Shown piece after piece: positions 1-8,226 of a stretch of 64,000 bases of DNA (position 1 is the stretch's first letter; every line of letters starts with the position of its first letter). Source of the stretch: Clostridia bacterium (GTDB lineage: Bacteria; Bacillota; Clostridia; Christensenellales; Borkfalkiaceae); NCBI GenBank assembly GCA_017462985.1, contig JAFTQB010000016.1, positions 1 through 64,000 on the forward strand, read 5' to 3'. The notes under the pieces were generated by a model. The model was not told the DNA's origin. It was given only the letters and a program-made list of their open reading frames with translations, and did no database searches. Position numbers and translations under genes: made by a program.

Positions 1-45
1 ATGCCGCCAGCGTTCATCCTGAGCCAGAATCAAACTCTTAAGTTT
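1..45 (-). rRNA. rrs: 16S rRNA, 5' end only
   Basis: The reverse complement of positions 1-39 reads AAGAGTTTGATTCTGGCTCA and continues into GGATGAACGCTGGCGGCAT, the conserved first bases of bacterial 16S rRNA (the 27F primer region). The gene runs leftward out of the window, so only its 5' end is present. The mature 5' end is placed at about 45 by analogy with Bacillus, which has several bases before AGAGTTTGAT; it is uncertain by a few bases. Confidence 0.95.
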
Positions 46-160
46 AATTGCTTAAAGTCATTGCTTTTGCTTAAAGCAACAACGGCTCTAACTTTGTTAT
101 CTTTTTGCTGACTTGCTTTCAAGGTTACTTGTTTCTTCAAGTACTTTGAAAAATTAACGG

Positions 161-189
161 AAATTACCTTTCTATTTGCATTTTGTCAA
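161..189 (-). promoter_or_regulatory. rrn promoter P2 (proximal)
   Basis: On the minus strand TTGACA (184-189) is followed after 17 bp by TAATTT (161-166). It lies about 115 bp upstream of the 16S 5' end. The -10 is weak, but the tandem arrangement with the distal promoter is typical of rRNA operons. Confidence 0.5.
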
Positions 190-280
190 ATAAAATCTCA
201 TTTCTTTCTTATTCCATTTTTAATCTTCTTTTACCAAGCGACAGCTTGGTTGCCGTGCCTTTCTCGGCGACAGCTTGTAT

Positions 281-310
281 AATATACCACAAACCAAATA
301 TCTTTGTCAA
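281..310 (-). promoter_or_regulatory. rrn promoter P1 (distal)
   Basis: On the minus strand TTGACA (305-310) is followed after 18 bp by TATATT (281-286), about 235 bp upstream of the 16S 5' end. Just downstream in the leader (235-275) the decamer CGACAGCTTG occurs twice, and one copy forms the palindrome CCAAGCGACAGCTTGG. From 45 to 280 no coding sequence is seen, only an AT-rich leader. Confidence 0.65.
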
Positions 311-432
311 GCAAATTTTCAAGCTTTTTTCAAATTTTTTAAAAAATTTTTTTGTTTTTTAAAAAATCTCGTTTTTCCCTTGAAAATAAAGGGGTTTTAC
401 GCATTCGGCAAAACGGAAACAAGGCGTTTCGC

Positions 433-462
433 TTGCTTTTTTCTTTCCGTTCGTGCTATAAT
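433..462 (+). promoter_or_regulatory. Promoter for the 490 gene
   Basis: TTGCTT (433-438), an 18-bp spacer and a perfect TATAAT (457-462) lie 28 bp before the start codon. An AGGAG ribosome binding site follows. Confidence 0.6.
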
Positions 463-489
463 AAGGAAGAACAGGAGTGGAAAAACGGT

Positions 490-741
490 ATGAAAACTTT
501 GCGTATCATTTGCACGGTCATTTGCGCCTTGGCGCTTGCGGCGATCTTCCCCGTGGGTACTTTTTTAGGGCTTCCCTACGTGCTAGGGTTGGTGCTTTTG
601 GGCGGGGTCAGCTTTTTGTTGATGCTCATATTTAAAAATCGGCAGGAAGCGGCGGAAGAAAAACGCAACCCCACGCCTCCGCAGGGAGATTTTTTGCACC
701 CTATTTCCCGCGACGATAACGACCAAACGAAAGAAAATTAA
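490..741 (+). CDS. Small membrane protein, unknown function
   Basis: This 83-residue protein has two hydrophobic segments (about residues 4-24 and 27-48) followed by a charged, proline-rich tail containing the stretch NPTPPQGDF. That fits a double-spanning membrane protein with a cytoplasmic tail. I do not recognise a family. The ATG at 490 is chosen over the in-frame upstream ATG at 352 because it follows an AGGAGTGG motif and a consensus -10 box. It is the first of three unrelated small membrane-protein genes in a row on this strand, each with its own promoter. Confidence 0.6.
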   Translation: MKTLRIICTVICALALAAIFPVGTFLGLPYVLGLVLLGGVSFLLMLIFKNRQEAAEEKRNPTPPQGDFLHPISRDDNDQTKEN

Positions 742-761
742 AAATATTTTTCCTCAAAGGG

Positions 762-790
762 TTGAAAAGAGGAAAAATATATAGTATAAT
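762..790 (+). promoter_or_regulatory. Promoter for the 824 gene
   Basis: TTGAAA (762-767), a 17-bp spacer and TATAAT (785-790) precede AGGAGG and the ATG at 824. Confidence 0.75.
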
Positions 791-823
791 ATAGATAAGA
801 AAAAAAATCAGGAGGCTTTTATT

Positions 824-1048
824 ATGGCTGAATTCAGAAAATGGATGGACGAACTTCCCCTTTGGCTGAAAATCGTATTTGCGCTTCCCGGCATCGACGG
901 AATCATGTACGGCATCTACCGTATCGCAAAAGGCGATACGCCCAACCTGGTGCTTGGAATCATCTGGCTGGTTGCCGGTACGATGATCACTTGGGTGCTC
1001 GATATCGCGTTCTTGCTTTGGAAGGGCAAAGTTTTGGAAATCGAATAA
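824..1048 (+). CDS. Small membrane protein, unknown function
   Basis: This 74-residue protein has an amphipathic start (FRKWMDELPLWLKI), a first hydrophobic stretch at about 14-33, a glycine/tyrosine motif (GIDGIMYGIYRIAKGD) and a second membrane segment at about 42-65. It resembles small two-helix membrane proteins common in Clostridia, but no function is assigned. It has a strong promoter, a perfect AGGAGG site 9 bases before the ATG and its own terminator, so it is probably a well-expressed single-gene unit. Confidence 0.75.
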   Translation: MAEFRKWMDELPLWLKIVFALPGIDGIMYGIYRIAKGDTPNLVLGIIWLVAGTMITWVLDIAFLLWKGKVLEIE

Positions 1049-1053
1049 GTATA

Positions 1054-1086
1054 ACCGCCCCGCGAATCTCGCGAGGCGGTTTTTCT
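1054..1086 (+). terminator. Intrinsic terminator
   Basis: ACCGCC and CGCG pair with CGCG and GGCGGT around a short loop, followed by TTTTT. It lies 6 bases after the stop codon of the 824 gene. Confidence 0.85.
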
Positions 1087-1153
1087 CTTACGCGCGCGTA
1101 CGCGTGTATATATTATTGTATTTTGCCAAAAGCAAGAAATTTTTCTTTCCCTC

Positions 1154-1182
1154 TTGAAAATTTCGTCGTTTTATGATATAAT
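1154..1182 (+). promoter_or_regulatory. Promoter for the 1210 gene
   Basis: TTGAAA (1154-1159), a 17-bp spacer and TATAAT (1177-1182) lie 27 bp before the start codon. An alternating CG/TA tract (about 1090-1110) lies just upstream. Confidence 0.75.
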
Positions 1183-1209
1183 ACAAAAAACGAACCGAAG
1201 AGGTGGCTT

Positions 1210-1692
1210 ATGAAAGATAAGGATTTATCCGTTTTGAACGAACGGGAAGATAGGCAACCGCCCCAAAAACCGACAACTTCTTCCGCAAAAGAAAAATGGA
1301 CGACGGCGGCTTTCGTTTGCACGGTCGTTACCGCCGTTTTAGCCGTGCTTTGCGTGGCGATGCCGATTTTATCGTGGCTGTTATTTATAATCGGGTTTTT
1401 GATTTTGATCTTAATGGTGGTTTGCACGCTCGGTACGATCTTCGCATTCGCCCCCGACGCCGTGCCTTCCTTTTGGAACTTTTTAACGGCAAGCAGCGAT
1501 TTTTCAAGCGTTGCCACAACGTTTTGCTTTGCGCTGATTCCCTATCTTCTGGGCGCTTGCGCCGTCCTTTCCCTACTCACAGTAATTTTATCGGCGACCT
1601 ATCAAAACAAAAGGCCCGTCGGTTTTATCGTCGTATCGTCAATCTTTCTTGTGCTCTCCGCCGTAGGAATCGTTCTTTACTTCCTTTTATAA
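1210..1692 (+). CDS. Membrane protein with four predicted helices, unknown function
   Basis: The 160-residue product has a hydrophilic, proline-containing N-terminal region (1-30) and then four hydrophobic segments at about 31-53, 55-80, 97-125 and 135-160. The length and pattern suggest a small polytopic membrane protein of unknown role. A GAGGTGG site precedes the ATG. It has its own promoter and shares a bidirectional terminator with the convergent leucine-rich-repeat gene. Confidence 0.7.
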   Translation: MKDKDLSVLNEREDRQPPQKPTTSSAKEKWTTAAFVCTVVTAVLAVLCVAMPILSWLLFIIGFLILILMVVCTLGTIFAFAPDAVPSFWNFLTASSDFSSVATTFCFALIPYLLGACAVLSLLTVILSATYQNKRPVGFIVVSSIFLVLSAVGIVLYFLL

Positions 1693-1708
1693 CCCCCGAT
1701 AAAAACGC

Positions 1709-1745
1709 TACCGCGAAACCGTTATTCGGTTTCGCGGTTTTTTAG
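1709..1745. terminator. Bidirectional terminator
   Basis: An almost perfect stem (ACCGCGAAACC with GGTTTCGCGGT, loop GTTATTC) is followed by a T run on the plus strand. It separates the plus-strand gene ending at 1692 from the minus-strand gene whose stop codon is at 1742. Confidence 0.85.
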
Positions 1746-2686
1746 TCTTTCGTTTCCCAAAGCTTCAAGCAATCGTCTAAGCTCATAACAAGATCCTGCG
1801 CTTCCGCGCGGCACATTCCTTGTATCCCCGAAAACTTTTTAATTCTCTGCGCCGCTTTTTTTTGATTTTTCAATTCGCGTTCGGGAATATCTTCGGCGTT
1901 GCTTGCGCCCCCGAAATTCGTGTTTTGCGTCTGCCACCCCGTAGGGTCTTCAAAATACACGCGCGCAAGCTTTCTCAAATGGCACATATATCCGTGAATT
2001 CTTTGTACGCCGCGCCCGATCACAAGCTCCTCGATCTGCTCGCTTTCAGAAAAATCATGATGATCCACCTCTCGCCGCCCGCTTGGCACGACCGCGCGTT
2101 TCAGCCGTTTACAAAACCCGTATATCCAGCCGCCAACGTATGGTATTTCCATCGGCAACTCCGCGTTCTCCAAATTTTCGCAGCCGTGAAACAGCCCGTA
2201 CCCCATTGCCCTCACGCTCGCGGGCACCGCAATGCTTTCCAAACGCCGACAGTTCCAAAAAGCGCAATTTCCGATCGCCGACAGCCCGCTCGGAAGCGTT
2301 AGCTTGCGAATATTTTCCGCGTGAGAAAAAGCTTCCGTGCCGATATACAGTACGCCCTCGGAAACGGTTATTTCTTTTAACGAACGATTGTTTTCGAACG
2401 CTTTTTCGCCGATCATCAAAACGCCAAAAGGCGTTGCGATTTTTTCTTCCTTGCCCTCGTATCGAACGAGAACGCCGTTTTCCACAACGAACCCGTCTTC
2501 GCAAAAGCTTTCGCCCGAAAGATCGGCGAAGATCCTGTATTTACATTCTTCCTCGTCCGCCTCGAAGCGTATCGGCGCGCCGCAACACGGGCAATTCTTT
2601 ACCGTTTGCGTATGCTCCTCGTAAAACGCCAACCGCCTGCCGCAACACGGGCAACTATCAAAAAACTCTATTTTCTTGTTTCTCAT
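1742..2686 (-). CDS. Zinc-ribbon protein with BspA-type leucine-rich repeats
   Basis: The 314-residue protein starts with a four-cysteine zinc ribbon (CPCCGRRL at about 13-20 and CPCCGAPI at about 33-40). Repeats of the LRR_5/BspA kind follow, recognisable by phrases such as IGEKAFENNRSLKEITVSEG and IGNCAFWNCRRLESIAVP. There is no signal peptide, so unlike most BspA proteins it should be cytoplasmic. It lies 21 bp downstream of a longer paralogue and, through that gene, behind a parB-like gene, so the three are probably co-transcribed. LRR_5 repeats usually bind proteins; the partner is unknown. Confidence 0.8.
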   Translation of the reverse strand: MRNKKIEFFDSCPCCGRRLAFYEEHTQTVKNCPCCGAPIRFEADEEECKYRIFADLSGESFCEDGFVVENGVLVRYEGKEEKIATPFGVLMIGEKAFENNRSLKEITVSEGVLYIGTEAFSHAENIRKLTLPSGLSAIGNCAFWNCRRLESIAVPASVRAMGYGLFHGCENLENAELPMEIPYVGGWIYGFCKRLKRAVVPSGRREVDHHDFSESEQIEELVIGRGVQRIHGYMCHLRKLARVYFEDPTGWQTQNTNFGGASNAEDIPERELKNQKKAAQRIKKFSGIQGMCRAEAQDLVMSLDDCLKLWETKD

Positions 2687-2707
2687 ACCTGCCCCCCTGT
2701 TTTTGGC

Positions 2708-4477
2708 TTATTCCCCGTCCTTGCGCACAAAGCAATCCACAAAAAGTCTCCGTAAAACCCTCGCCGCCTTTCGGGGTTCTTGAAGCGACTCTGCGTCGAT
2801 CGGCTCGTCCTCGTTGCCCCAACGCCGATACCATCCGTTCGGTTCGTCAAAATACACCTTCCGAAGCTTTGTGGAACACATTATCGACGGACTTATATAC
2901 CGCAAAGTTTTCGGGAAGCGAACAGAATGCAAGCTTCTGCATCCCTCGAAGGCGTTCAGGTATAAAACGCGCAAGCGGTTACCGAGCGAACAACGGGATA
3001 ACCGTTTGCAGCCGTAAAACGCGCCGCTTTCAATTCTTTCTACGCCGCTTGGCAGATCAACGAGCTTTAAGCTTACGCAATCGCGGAACGCGTCGCTCCC
3101 GATCACCTTCACGCTGTCGGGGAGCCGTATATTTTTCAAGCTTTTACACCCCCAAAACGCATTAGGGGCAATTTCCGTAAAGCCGTCGTCCAATTCCACC
3201 GTTTCCAATTTTTTCGGCGCGAACTCTACGCCAAAAACAAATCCGCTTTTCAATATCCCTTTCCCGAAAAGCTTCAGCTTCCTCAGATTTTTACAGTTCC
3301 AAAATAGATCCCCCACCCCGTTTGTTCCGCAAGGCAGGCTCGCTTCCCTCAAACGAATACAGTAGTTGAATAAATAATGCCCCAACGTCGCGCCCTTCGG
3401 CACGTCCAAGCGCTTCAGCTTCGCGCAATATTGAAACGCCCCGTCCCCGATCGATCTCACCGTATCGGGAAGAAGCAATTCCTTTAAATTTTCGCAATGG
3501 GAAAAAGCATAAGTACCGATCGTTTCCAGTTTGGCGGGCAATCGCACCGTTTTCAACCGTTCGTTGCCGTAAAACGCCATACTTCCGATTTCCTTGATCC
3601 CGTCCGTCAGCTCCAGCGTTTCCAAATGCTCGTCGCCGTAAAAGCCGCCCGCCAATATTTCCGTCCGTTCGTGCGAACGGAGAAATTTCACCTTGACCGA
3701 TTTATGATTACGGTCGTACTTTGGCGCAACTCTCACCAAGATCCGATACGGATTTTCCTCGTCGCCCAAATAACAGCCGTTTTCGTATTCGTTATACTTC
3801 GTTTTAACGGAAGAGGACGACTCCAATTTCACCGCGCTATGTACCGTTGCTTCCTTGCAATCGATCGCACTTTTGCCGATCTCCCGCACGCTTGCGGGGA
3901 TCTCGATCGTTCCCAATCGGCAATATTCAAACGCCTGTTTCCCAATCTGTAGCAGCCCTTGCGGAAATTCGATCTCCTTTAACTTGTCGCACTGCCGAAA
4001 CGCCTCTTCGCAAATAATTTTCGTTTGCTCGTGGATAACGCAAGAAGTAACCGATTGGCTTTTCGCTTTTACCAATACCAAATACGGGTGGCGTTCGTTG
4101 CCCAAATACAGCGCGTTGTCGTATTCGTTGTATTTCAGCCGACCGCACCCGTAAAAAGGGTTGCCTTCGATACGGCACACGGAATCGGGAATACGGATCG
4201 TCTTGGTATCGGGCGCAAAGATTCCAACGTAACCCCTGCCATGCAATTCCTTGATCCCTTCGGGAATATCCACGACCTGCTCCGTTCCCTCATAACCGAC
4301 CAAAGTCGCTCCCACCACTCGAAATTCTTTTGGAAACCGCCCCGCGGAAATATCCCCCTCGTTTTTTTCTTCCACGAGCGGCGTATTGCAATGCGGACAA
4401 TGAGAAGTCTTTTTCAAATCGTCCAAGTCCACCAATATCTCGTTGCCGCATTTTTCACAAGTAATTGAAATTTCCAT
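2708..4477 (-). CDS. Zinc-ribbon protein with BspA-type leucine-rich repeats, long paralogue
   Basis: The 589-residue protein has an N-terminal zinc ribbon (CEKCGNEI at about 8-15 and CPHCNTPL at about 32-39) followed by many LRR_5 units, for example IGSMAFYGNERLKTVRLP and IGSDAFRDCVSLKLVDLP. Two segments contain a non-repeat insert of the form KYNEYDNALYLGNERHPY and KYNEYENGCYLGDEENPY. No signal peptide is seen, so it is probably intracellular. The ATG lies only 3 bp after the parB-like stop codon and its GGAG site is inside that gene, which suggests translational coupling. Function unknown. Confidence 0.8.
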   Translation of the reverse strand: MEISITCEKCGNEILVDLDDLKKTSHCPHCNTPLVEEKNEGDISAGRFPKEFRVVGATLVGYEGTEQVVDIPEGIKELHGRGYVGIFAPDTKTIRIPDSVCRIEGNPFYGCGRLKYNEYDNALYLGNERHPYLVLVKAKSQSVTSCVIHEQTKIICEEAFRQCDKLKEIEFPQGLLQIGKQAFEYCRLGTIEIPASVREIGKSAIDCKEATVHSAVKLESSSSVKTKYNEYENGCYLGDEENPYRILVRVAPKYDRNHKSVKVKFLRSHERTEILAGGFYGDEHLETLELTDGIKEIGSMAFYGNERLKTVRLPAKLETIGTYAFSHCENLKELLLPDTVRSIGDGAFQYCAKLKRLDVPKGATLGHYLFNYCIRLREASLPCGTNGVGDLFWNCKNLRKLKLFGKGILKSGFVFGVEFAPKKLETVELDDGFTEIAPNAFWGCKSLKNIRLPDSVKVIGSDAFRDCVSLKLVDLPSGVERIESGAFYGCKRLSRCSLGNRLRVLYLNAFEGCRSLHSVRFPKTLRYISPSIMCSTKLRKVYFDEPNGWYRRWGNEDEPIDAESLQEPRKAARVLRRLFVDCFVRKDGE

Positions 4478-4480
4478 CGT

Positions 4481-5281
4481 TTACAGTCTCTCCAACAATT
4501 CTTCAAAACGGTACAGATCCTCGCGGGAATAATATTCCACCACGATCTTGCCCTTTTCCTCGCTTCCAATCAGCGTTACTTTCGTTTTCAACACCTCGCG
4601 AAGCCGCGCCACGAACGCTTTCAGCTCGTCCCTGCCGCCGCCGTTTTTACGGGCGCGCGATTTTTCTTCGCCCAAAAACGCCTGCGCCGCCTTTTCGGTA
4701 TCGCGGACGGTAAATTTCTTTTCGATCACCGCTAAAGCAAAATCGTACTGCTTTTCTTGCGGCATTCTCACAAGCGCGCGGGCGTGTCCTGCGGAAAGCG
4801 CGCCGCTTTCGATCAAACCCACCACTTCGGGGGAAAGGGTCAAAAGCCGCAAGGTATTCGCTACGGCAGGGCGGGATTTCCCCGTGAGAGCCGCCACCGT
4901 TTCTTGCGTACACCCGTAATCCTGCACAAGCCGTTTCATCGCATACGCCTCGTCCATCGCGGATAAGTTCCCCGTTTTAATCTGCTCGGCAACCGTAAAG
5001 ATCTCCGCTTCCGCGTCCGTAAAACGATAAATTTTCACATTCGCGGTTTTCACCGCCGCAAACACGAGCGCAAAATATTCCTTTTCGCCCGATAATAAAA
5101 CTAACCCGTCCTCGGTAGCGTTTACGCAAAGCGTCGGCAATCCGTCCAACACGAATTTTGCCGCCACGCGGCGAAGCTCCTTTTCATCAAAGGTATTTTC
5201 CGCACGGCAAATAATTGAAGCCACCGTCACCGATTTTTCTTCAAACTGCACTTTTAACAATCCGCTTTTCGCTCTACGCAT
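4481..5281 (-). CDS. ParB/Spo0J/Noc-like protein with a degenerate CTP-binding motif
   Basis: The 266-residue protein follows the ParB/Spo0J layout: an N-terminal ParB-fold region (about 18-90), a helix-turn-helix (116-145, VQDYGCTQETVAALTGKS) and the linked motif GALSAGHARALVRMP (160-174). The region that in ParB carries the GERRxRA arginines reads GEKEYFA here (65-71), so CTP binding is doubtful. No parA gene lies beside it and no near-consensus parS site (TGTTTCACGTGAAACA) was seen in the window. An AGGAGAGGG site precedes the ATG. It may act as a nucleoid-occlusion-like or regulatory DNA-binding protein; that is inference. Confidence 0.8.
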   Translation of the reverse strand: MRRAKSGLLKVQFEEKSVTVASIICRAENTFDEKELRRVAAKFVLDGLPTLCVNATEDGLVLLSGEKEYFALVFAAVKTANVKIYRFTDAEAEIFTVAEQIKTGNLSAMDEAYAMKRLVQDYGCTQETVAALTGKSRPAVANTLRLLTLSPEVVGLIESGALSAGHARALVRMPQEKQYDFALAVIEKKFTVRDTEKAAQAFLGEEKSRARKNGGGRDELKAFVARLREVLKTKVTLIGSEEKGKIVVEYYSREDLYRFEELLERL

Positions 5282-5315
5282 AGCCCTCTCCTTGTAAAAT
5301 CCCTCTACAAACTTT

Positions 5316-5352
5316 TAAAAAGGGCAAAGCAACGCCGCTTTGCCCTTTTTTC
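5316..5352 (-). terminator. ftsH terminator
   Basis: AAAGGGCAAAGC pairs with GCTTTGCCCTTT around a short loop. On the minus strand it falls just after the ftsH stop codon and before the parB-like gene. Confidence 0.8.
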
Positions 5353-5357
5353 ACCGT

Positions 5358-7313
5358 TTATTTCGTCGTATTCTCCGTATCGTCCGCAACGATATGCTCG
5401 CTCGAAGGCGTGGTTACGAACGCGAAAGGATTTTCACGGCGGGTATCGTCCGCACCGTCCATATACGCGATCACTTCCGTGTAGCTCGCGCCTTTCATCA
5501 GCATCGCCACTTCTTCGTTATAAATCGTTTCGCGCTCTACGAGCACGCGCGACATATTATCTAAAATACTGCGATTTTCCTGCAACAGCTTGGTTGCGCG
5601 TTCGTGCGCTTCACTGATCAAACGGCGAACCTCGTTATCGATCGCGGAAGCCGTTTCTTGCGAATAGGTGCGTTCGGAATGGCCGTATTCCATGCCCATA
5701 AACACGGGTTGATCGGAATCGTACGCCACCAAACCGAGCTTATCGCTCATCCCCCATTGCGTAACCATTCGGCGCGCCAACGAGGATACCTTTTGCAGAT
5801 CGGAGCTTGCGCCCGTCGTTACGTCGTGAATGACGAGTTCTTCCGCAACGCGCCCGCCCAGCGTCATGCAAATATTATCGATGAGCTTATTATACGAAAC
5901 GTCCATATCGTCCGTTTCGGGGCGCGTCATCGTATAGCCCGCCGCGTTGCCGCGGGGAATGATCGTAACTTCGTGCACGGGATCGCAATGCTTGCAAAGG
6001 CAAGCGAGGATCGCGTGGCCCGCTTCGTGATACGCCGTACAGCGTTTATCCGATTCGGTTACCACGCGGCTCTTTTTCTGCGGCCCCATCAACACTTTGT
6101 TGATGCCCTCGTAAAGCTCGTGATTACCGATGAGTTTCTTGCCCGCACGCGCCGCCAAAATCGCCGCTTCGTTCAAAAGGTTGGCAAGCTCCGCGCCCGA
6201 AAATCCCGCCGTAATTCTCGCCACCGTTTTGAAGTTTACGTCAGGCGCGATGGGTTTGTTTCTCGCGTGCACTTTCAAAATCTGCTCTCTGCCTTTCACG
6301 TCGGGCAGGTTCACGTTGATCTGACGGTCGAAACGGCCGGGACGAAGCAAAGCAGGGTCGAGAATATCCGCGCGGTTGGTCGCCGCCATCACGATAATGC
6401 CGTCGTTGCTCTCAAAACCGTCCATCTGCACGAGAATCTGGTTGAGCGTTTGTTCGCGCTCGTCATGCCCGCCGCCAAGGCCCGCGCCGCGGCGTCTGCC
6501 CACGGCGTCGATTTCGTCGATAAAGATGATACAAGGCTGATTTTTCTTCGCCACTTCAAACAGGTCGCGAACGCGCGAAGCGCCCACGCCCACGTACATT
6601 TCCACAAAGTCGGAACCGGATACCGAGAAGAACGGCACGCCCGCTTCCCCCGCAACGGCTTTTGCAAACAGCGTTTTACCCGTTCCCGGAGGCCCGACGA
6701 GCAATACGCCCGCAGGGATTCTTGCGCCAAGCTCCGCAAATTTTTTGGGGGATTTCAAAAATTCCACCACTTCTTGCAATTCTTCTTTTTCTTCTTCCGC
6801 ACCCGCTACGTCGGAAAAGCGAACCTTCAAATTGCTCTGCACGTGCGCTTTCGTCTTGCCGATACTCATTGCCTTGGCGTTGCCGCCCGTCATTTGGCGC
6901 ATCAACAGGAAGAACACGAGCGCCACGATCGCGATACTGATTAACGGGAACAGATTGGAAAGCGCGCTCCCCGCGTTGGGATCGGCAAATTCAATCGCCA
7001 AAGGCACGGGATTGCCGCCGTTCAAAGCCGTCAATTCCGCTTCAAACGCCGCCCAATCGGCATAATAATGGATGCTGGGCGCATTCGTGGTATAGCTCTT
7101 GATCACGTTGCCCGCCGAATCGTACGCTTCGCCCGTCCAAACGAACGCGTTCGCATACACTTTTACAATCTCGCCGTCGAGGATCTTTTGGCGGAACTCG
7201 CTAAAATCGAGCGCGTTTGCCGCCGTCAAAATATCGGTCAGCAGGAACGCCACCACGCCGACGATCAGCACCGCAACGACGATCCAAATAATTGTTTTGG
7301 TTTTCTTATTCAA
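5358..7313 (-). CDS. ftsH: ATP-dependent zinc metalloprotease FtsH
   Basis: FtsH is a membrane-anchored AAA+ protease that degrades misfolded membrane proteins and selected cytosolic regulators as a hexamer. The 651-residue sequence shows TM1 (8-29), an extracytoplasmic FtsH domain (about 33-115), TM2 (about 117-138), Walker A GPPGTGKT (207-214), Walker [10 protein letters not shown] (262-270), the arginine-finger region RPGRFDR (324-330) and the zinc site HEAGH (429-433). The C-terminus has an acidic/threonine-rich tail. It is a single-gene unit: the upstream flank is the long DnaA-box intergenic region and a terminator follows. Length is normal for the family. Confidence 0.97.
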   Translation of the reverse strand: MNKKTKTIIWIVVAVLIVGVVAFLLTDILTAANALDFSEFRQKILDGEIVKVYANAFVWTGEAYDSAGNVIKSYTTNAPSIHYYADWAAFEAELTALNGGNPVPLAIEFADPNAGSALSNLFPLISIAIVALVFFLLMRQMTGGNAKAMSIGKTKAHVQSNLKVRFSDVAGAEEEKEELQEVVEFLKSPKKFAELGARIPAGVLLVGPPGTGKTLFAKAVAGEAGVPFFSVSGSDFVEMYVGVGASRVRDLFEVAKKNQPCIIFIDEIDAVGRRRGAGLGGGHDEREQTLNQILVQMDGFESNDGIIVMAATNRADILDPALLRPGRFDRQINVNLPDVKGREQILKVHARNKPIAPDVNFKTVARITAGFSGAELANLLNEAAILAARAGKKLIGNHELYEGINKVLMGPQKKSRVVTESDKRCTAYHEAGHAILACLCKHCDPVHEVTIIPRGNAAGYTMTRPETDDMDVSYNKLIDNICMTLGGRVAEELVIHDVTTGASSDLQKVSSLARRMVTQWGMSDKLGLVAYDSDQPVFMGMEYGHSERTYSQETASAIDNEVRRLISEAHERATKLLQENRSILDNMSRVLVERETIYNEEVAMLMKGASYTEVIAYMDGADDTRRENPFAFVTTPSSEHIVADDTENTTK

Positions 7314-7750
7314 GGTCTTTTTACTCCTCTATTACGCGCGCGTATACGCGCGTTTATTTCCATATAATATATATAAACGAAAAATTGGGAAATTAGACGG
7401 CAAAAATGCAGCTTTTCCCAAGCTTCTTACCTATTTTATCATAAAATCCGCGGCTTTACAAGCATTTCTTTTATAAAATTAAAAACATTTACAAAACAAT
7501 CACACAACGCAGAGCGTTGCATAACGGCTAACGCCGTAGGGCGCAACCTGTCGGTTGCTTTTTCAAAGGGCTTTTCTTTGCGGGGCGGCACCGCCGCCGC
7601 GGCAATCTCGTATAAAAAACTGCCTCAACGCCGCCGAAAGGCGGCAATTCACGAAAAACGGCGCAATTCACTGAGCGTAAGCAAAAATTCACGCTTGCAT
7701 AGCAAGCAATCCACCCCCATTTTCCTTTTATTCAGCCTAAATCCGTTTAT
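7314..7750. repeat. Non-coding region with small hairpin repeats
   Basis: No gene is seen. Positions 7334-7353 hold a CG/TA alternating palindrome in the probable ftsH 5' UTR. From about 7498 to 7720 there is an array of short inverted repeats (for example ACGCAGAGCGT and GGTTGC), with units separated by AATTCAC. It contains a degenerate half-copy of the GGCAATCTC repeat at 7595-7612. Part of the array matches the reverse complement of the array at 56309-56401. Confidence 0.6.
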
Positions 7751-8150
7751 TCATTGTGGATAACTACGCCACCCCGAACGAACGTTTGTGGAAAAGTGCA
7801 TAATTTTTTTGCTTTTCGCGAAATATTTTGACACTCTTCGACAAATTTCTACAAGTTATCCACCGAAAAAAGCAGTTTCTATCTTTTTTAAGGTGTGCAA
7901 AAACGGGCTATTTATCCACAATTTCAACTGTTTTTTGAAAAAATAGGCGTATTTTTCCCGTTTTTTTCCACAAAATGTGTAAAACTTAAAAAAATTATCC
8001 ACATTTGAGAAAATTCTGCTGTGGAAAACCCGAATTTGTCCACAATCGCCTTTTTTTAAGGTCTTTTTCATTGATTTTCGGCTTGAAAAATGAATAATTT
8101 GTGAATAAAAATTTGCGGGTTATCCACAATTTTCACAGTTTTCCACAAAG
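7751..8150. other. DnaA-box cluster, possible second part of a bipartite oriC
   Basis: The 400 bp hold five perfect TTATNCACA boxes: 7755-7763 (-), 7912-7920 (+), 7995-8003 (+), 8100-8108 (-) and 8120-8128 (+). Six boxes with one mismatch lie at 7787-7795 (-), 7856-7864 (+), 7964-7972 (+), 8020-8028 (-), 8036-8044 (+) and 8139-8147 (+). The region is AT-rich and without genes. It shares TTATCCACCGAAAAAAG with the other cluster at 16316. I infer a DnaA-binding subregion of the origin. Confidence 0.8.
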
Positions 8151-8179
8151 CACGCTTTTCCTTTGCCAGTTTTGCTTAA

Positions 8180-8208
8180 AAAATAACGCCGAGCTTTCGC
8201 TCGGCGCA
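8180..8208 (-). terminator. cvpA terminator
   Basis: On the minus strand GCGCCGAGC, loop GAAA, GCTCGGCGT is followed by TATTTTTT. It lies about 20 bp after the cvpA stop codon and separates cvpA from the DnaA-box cluster. Confidence 0.85.
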
Positions 8209-8226
8209 AAATTGACGTATTCTCTT

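Noticed and set aside
275..489. Short open frames upstream of 490
   Set aside because: They lie in the AT-rich rrn promoter region and have no ribosome site; the composition is poly-Phe/Lys.
5604..6944. A 446-codon plus-strand frame across ftsH
   Set aside because: It is antisense to the conserved ftsH AAA+ region, histidine/arginine-rich and without family resemblance.
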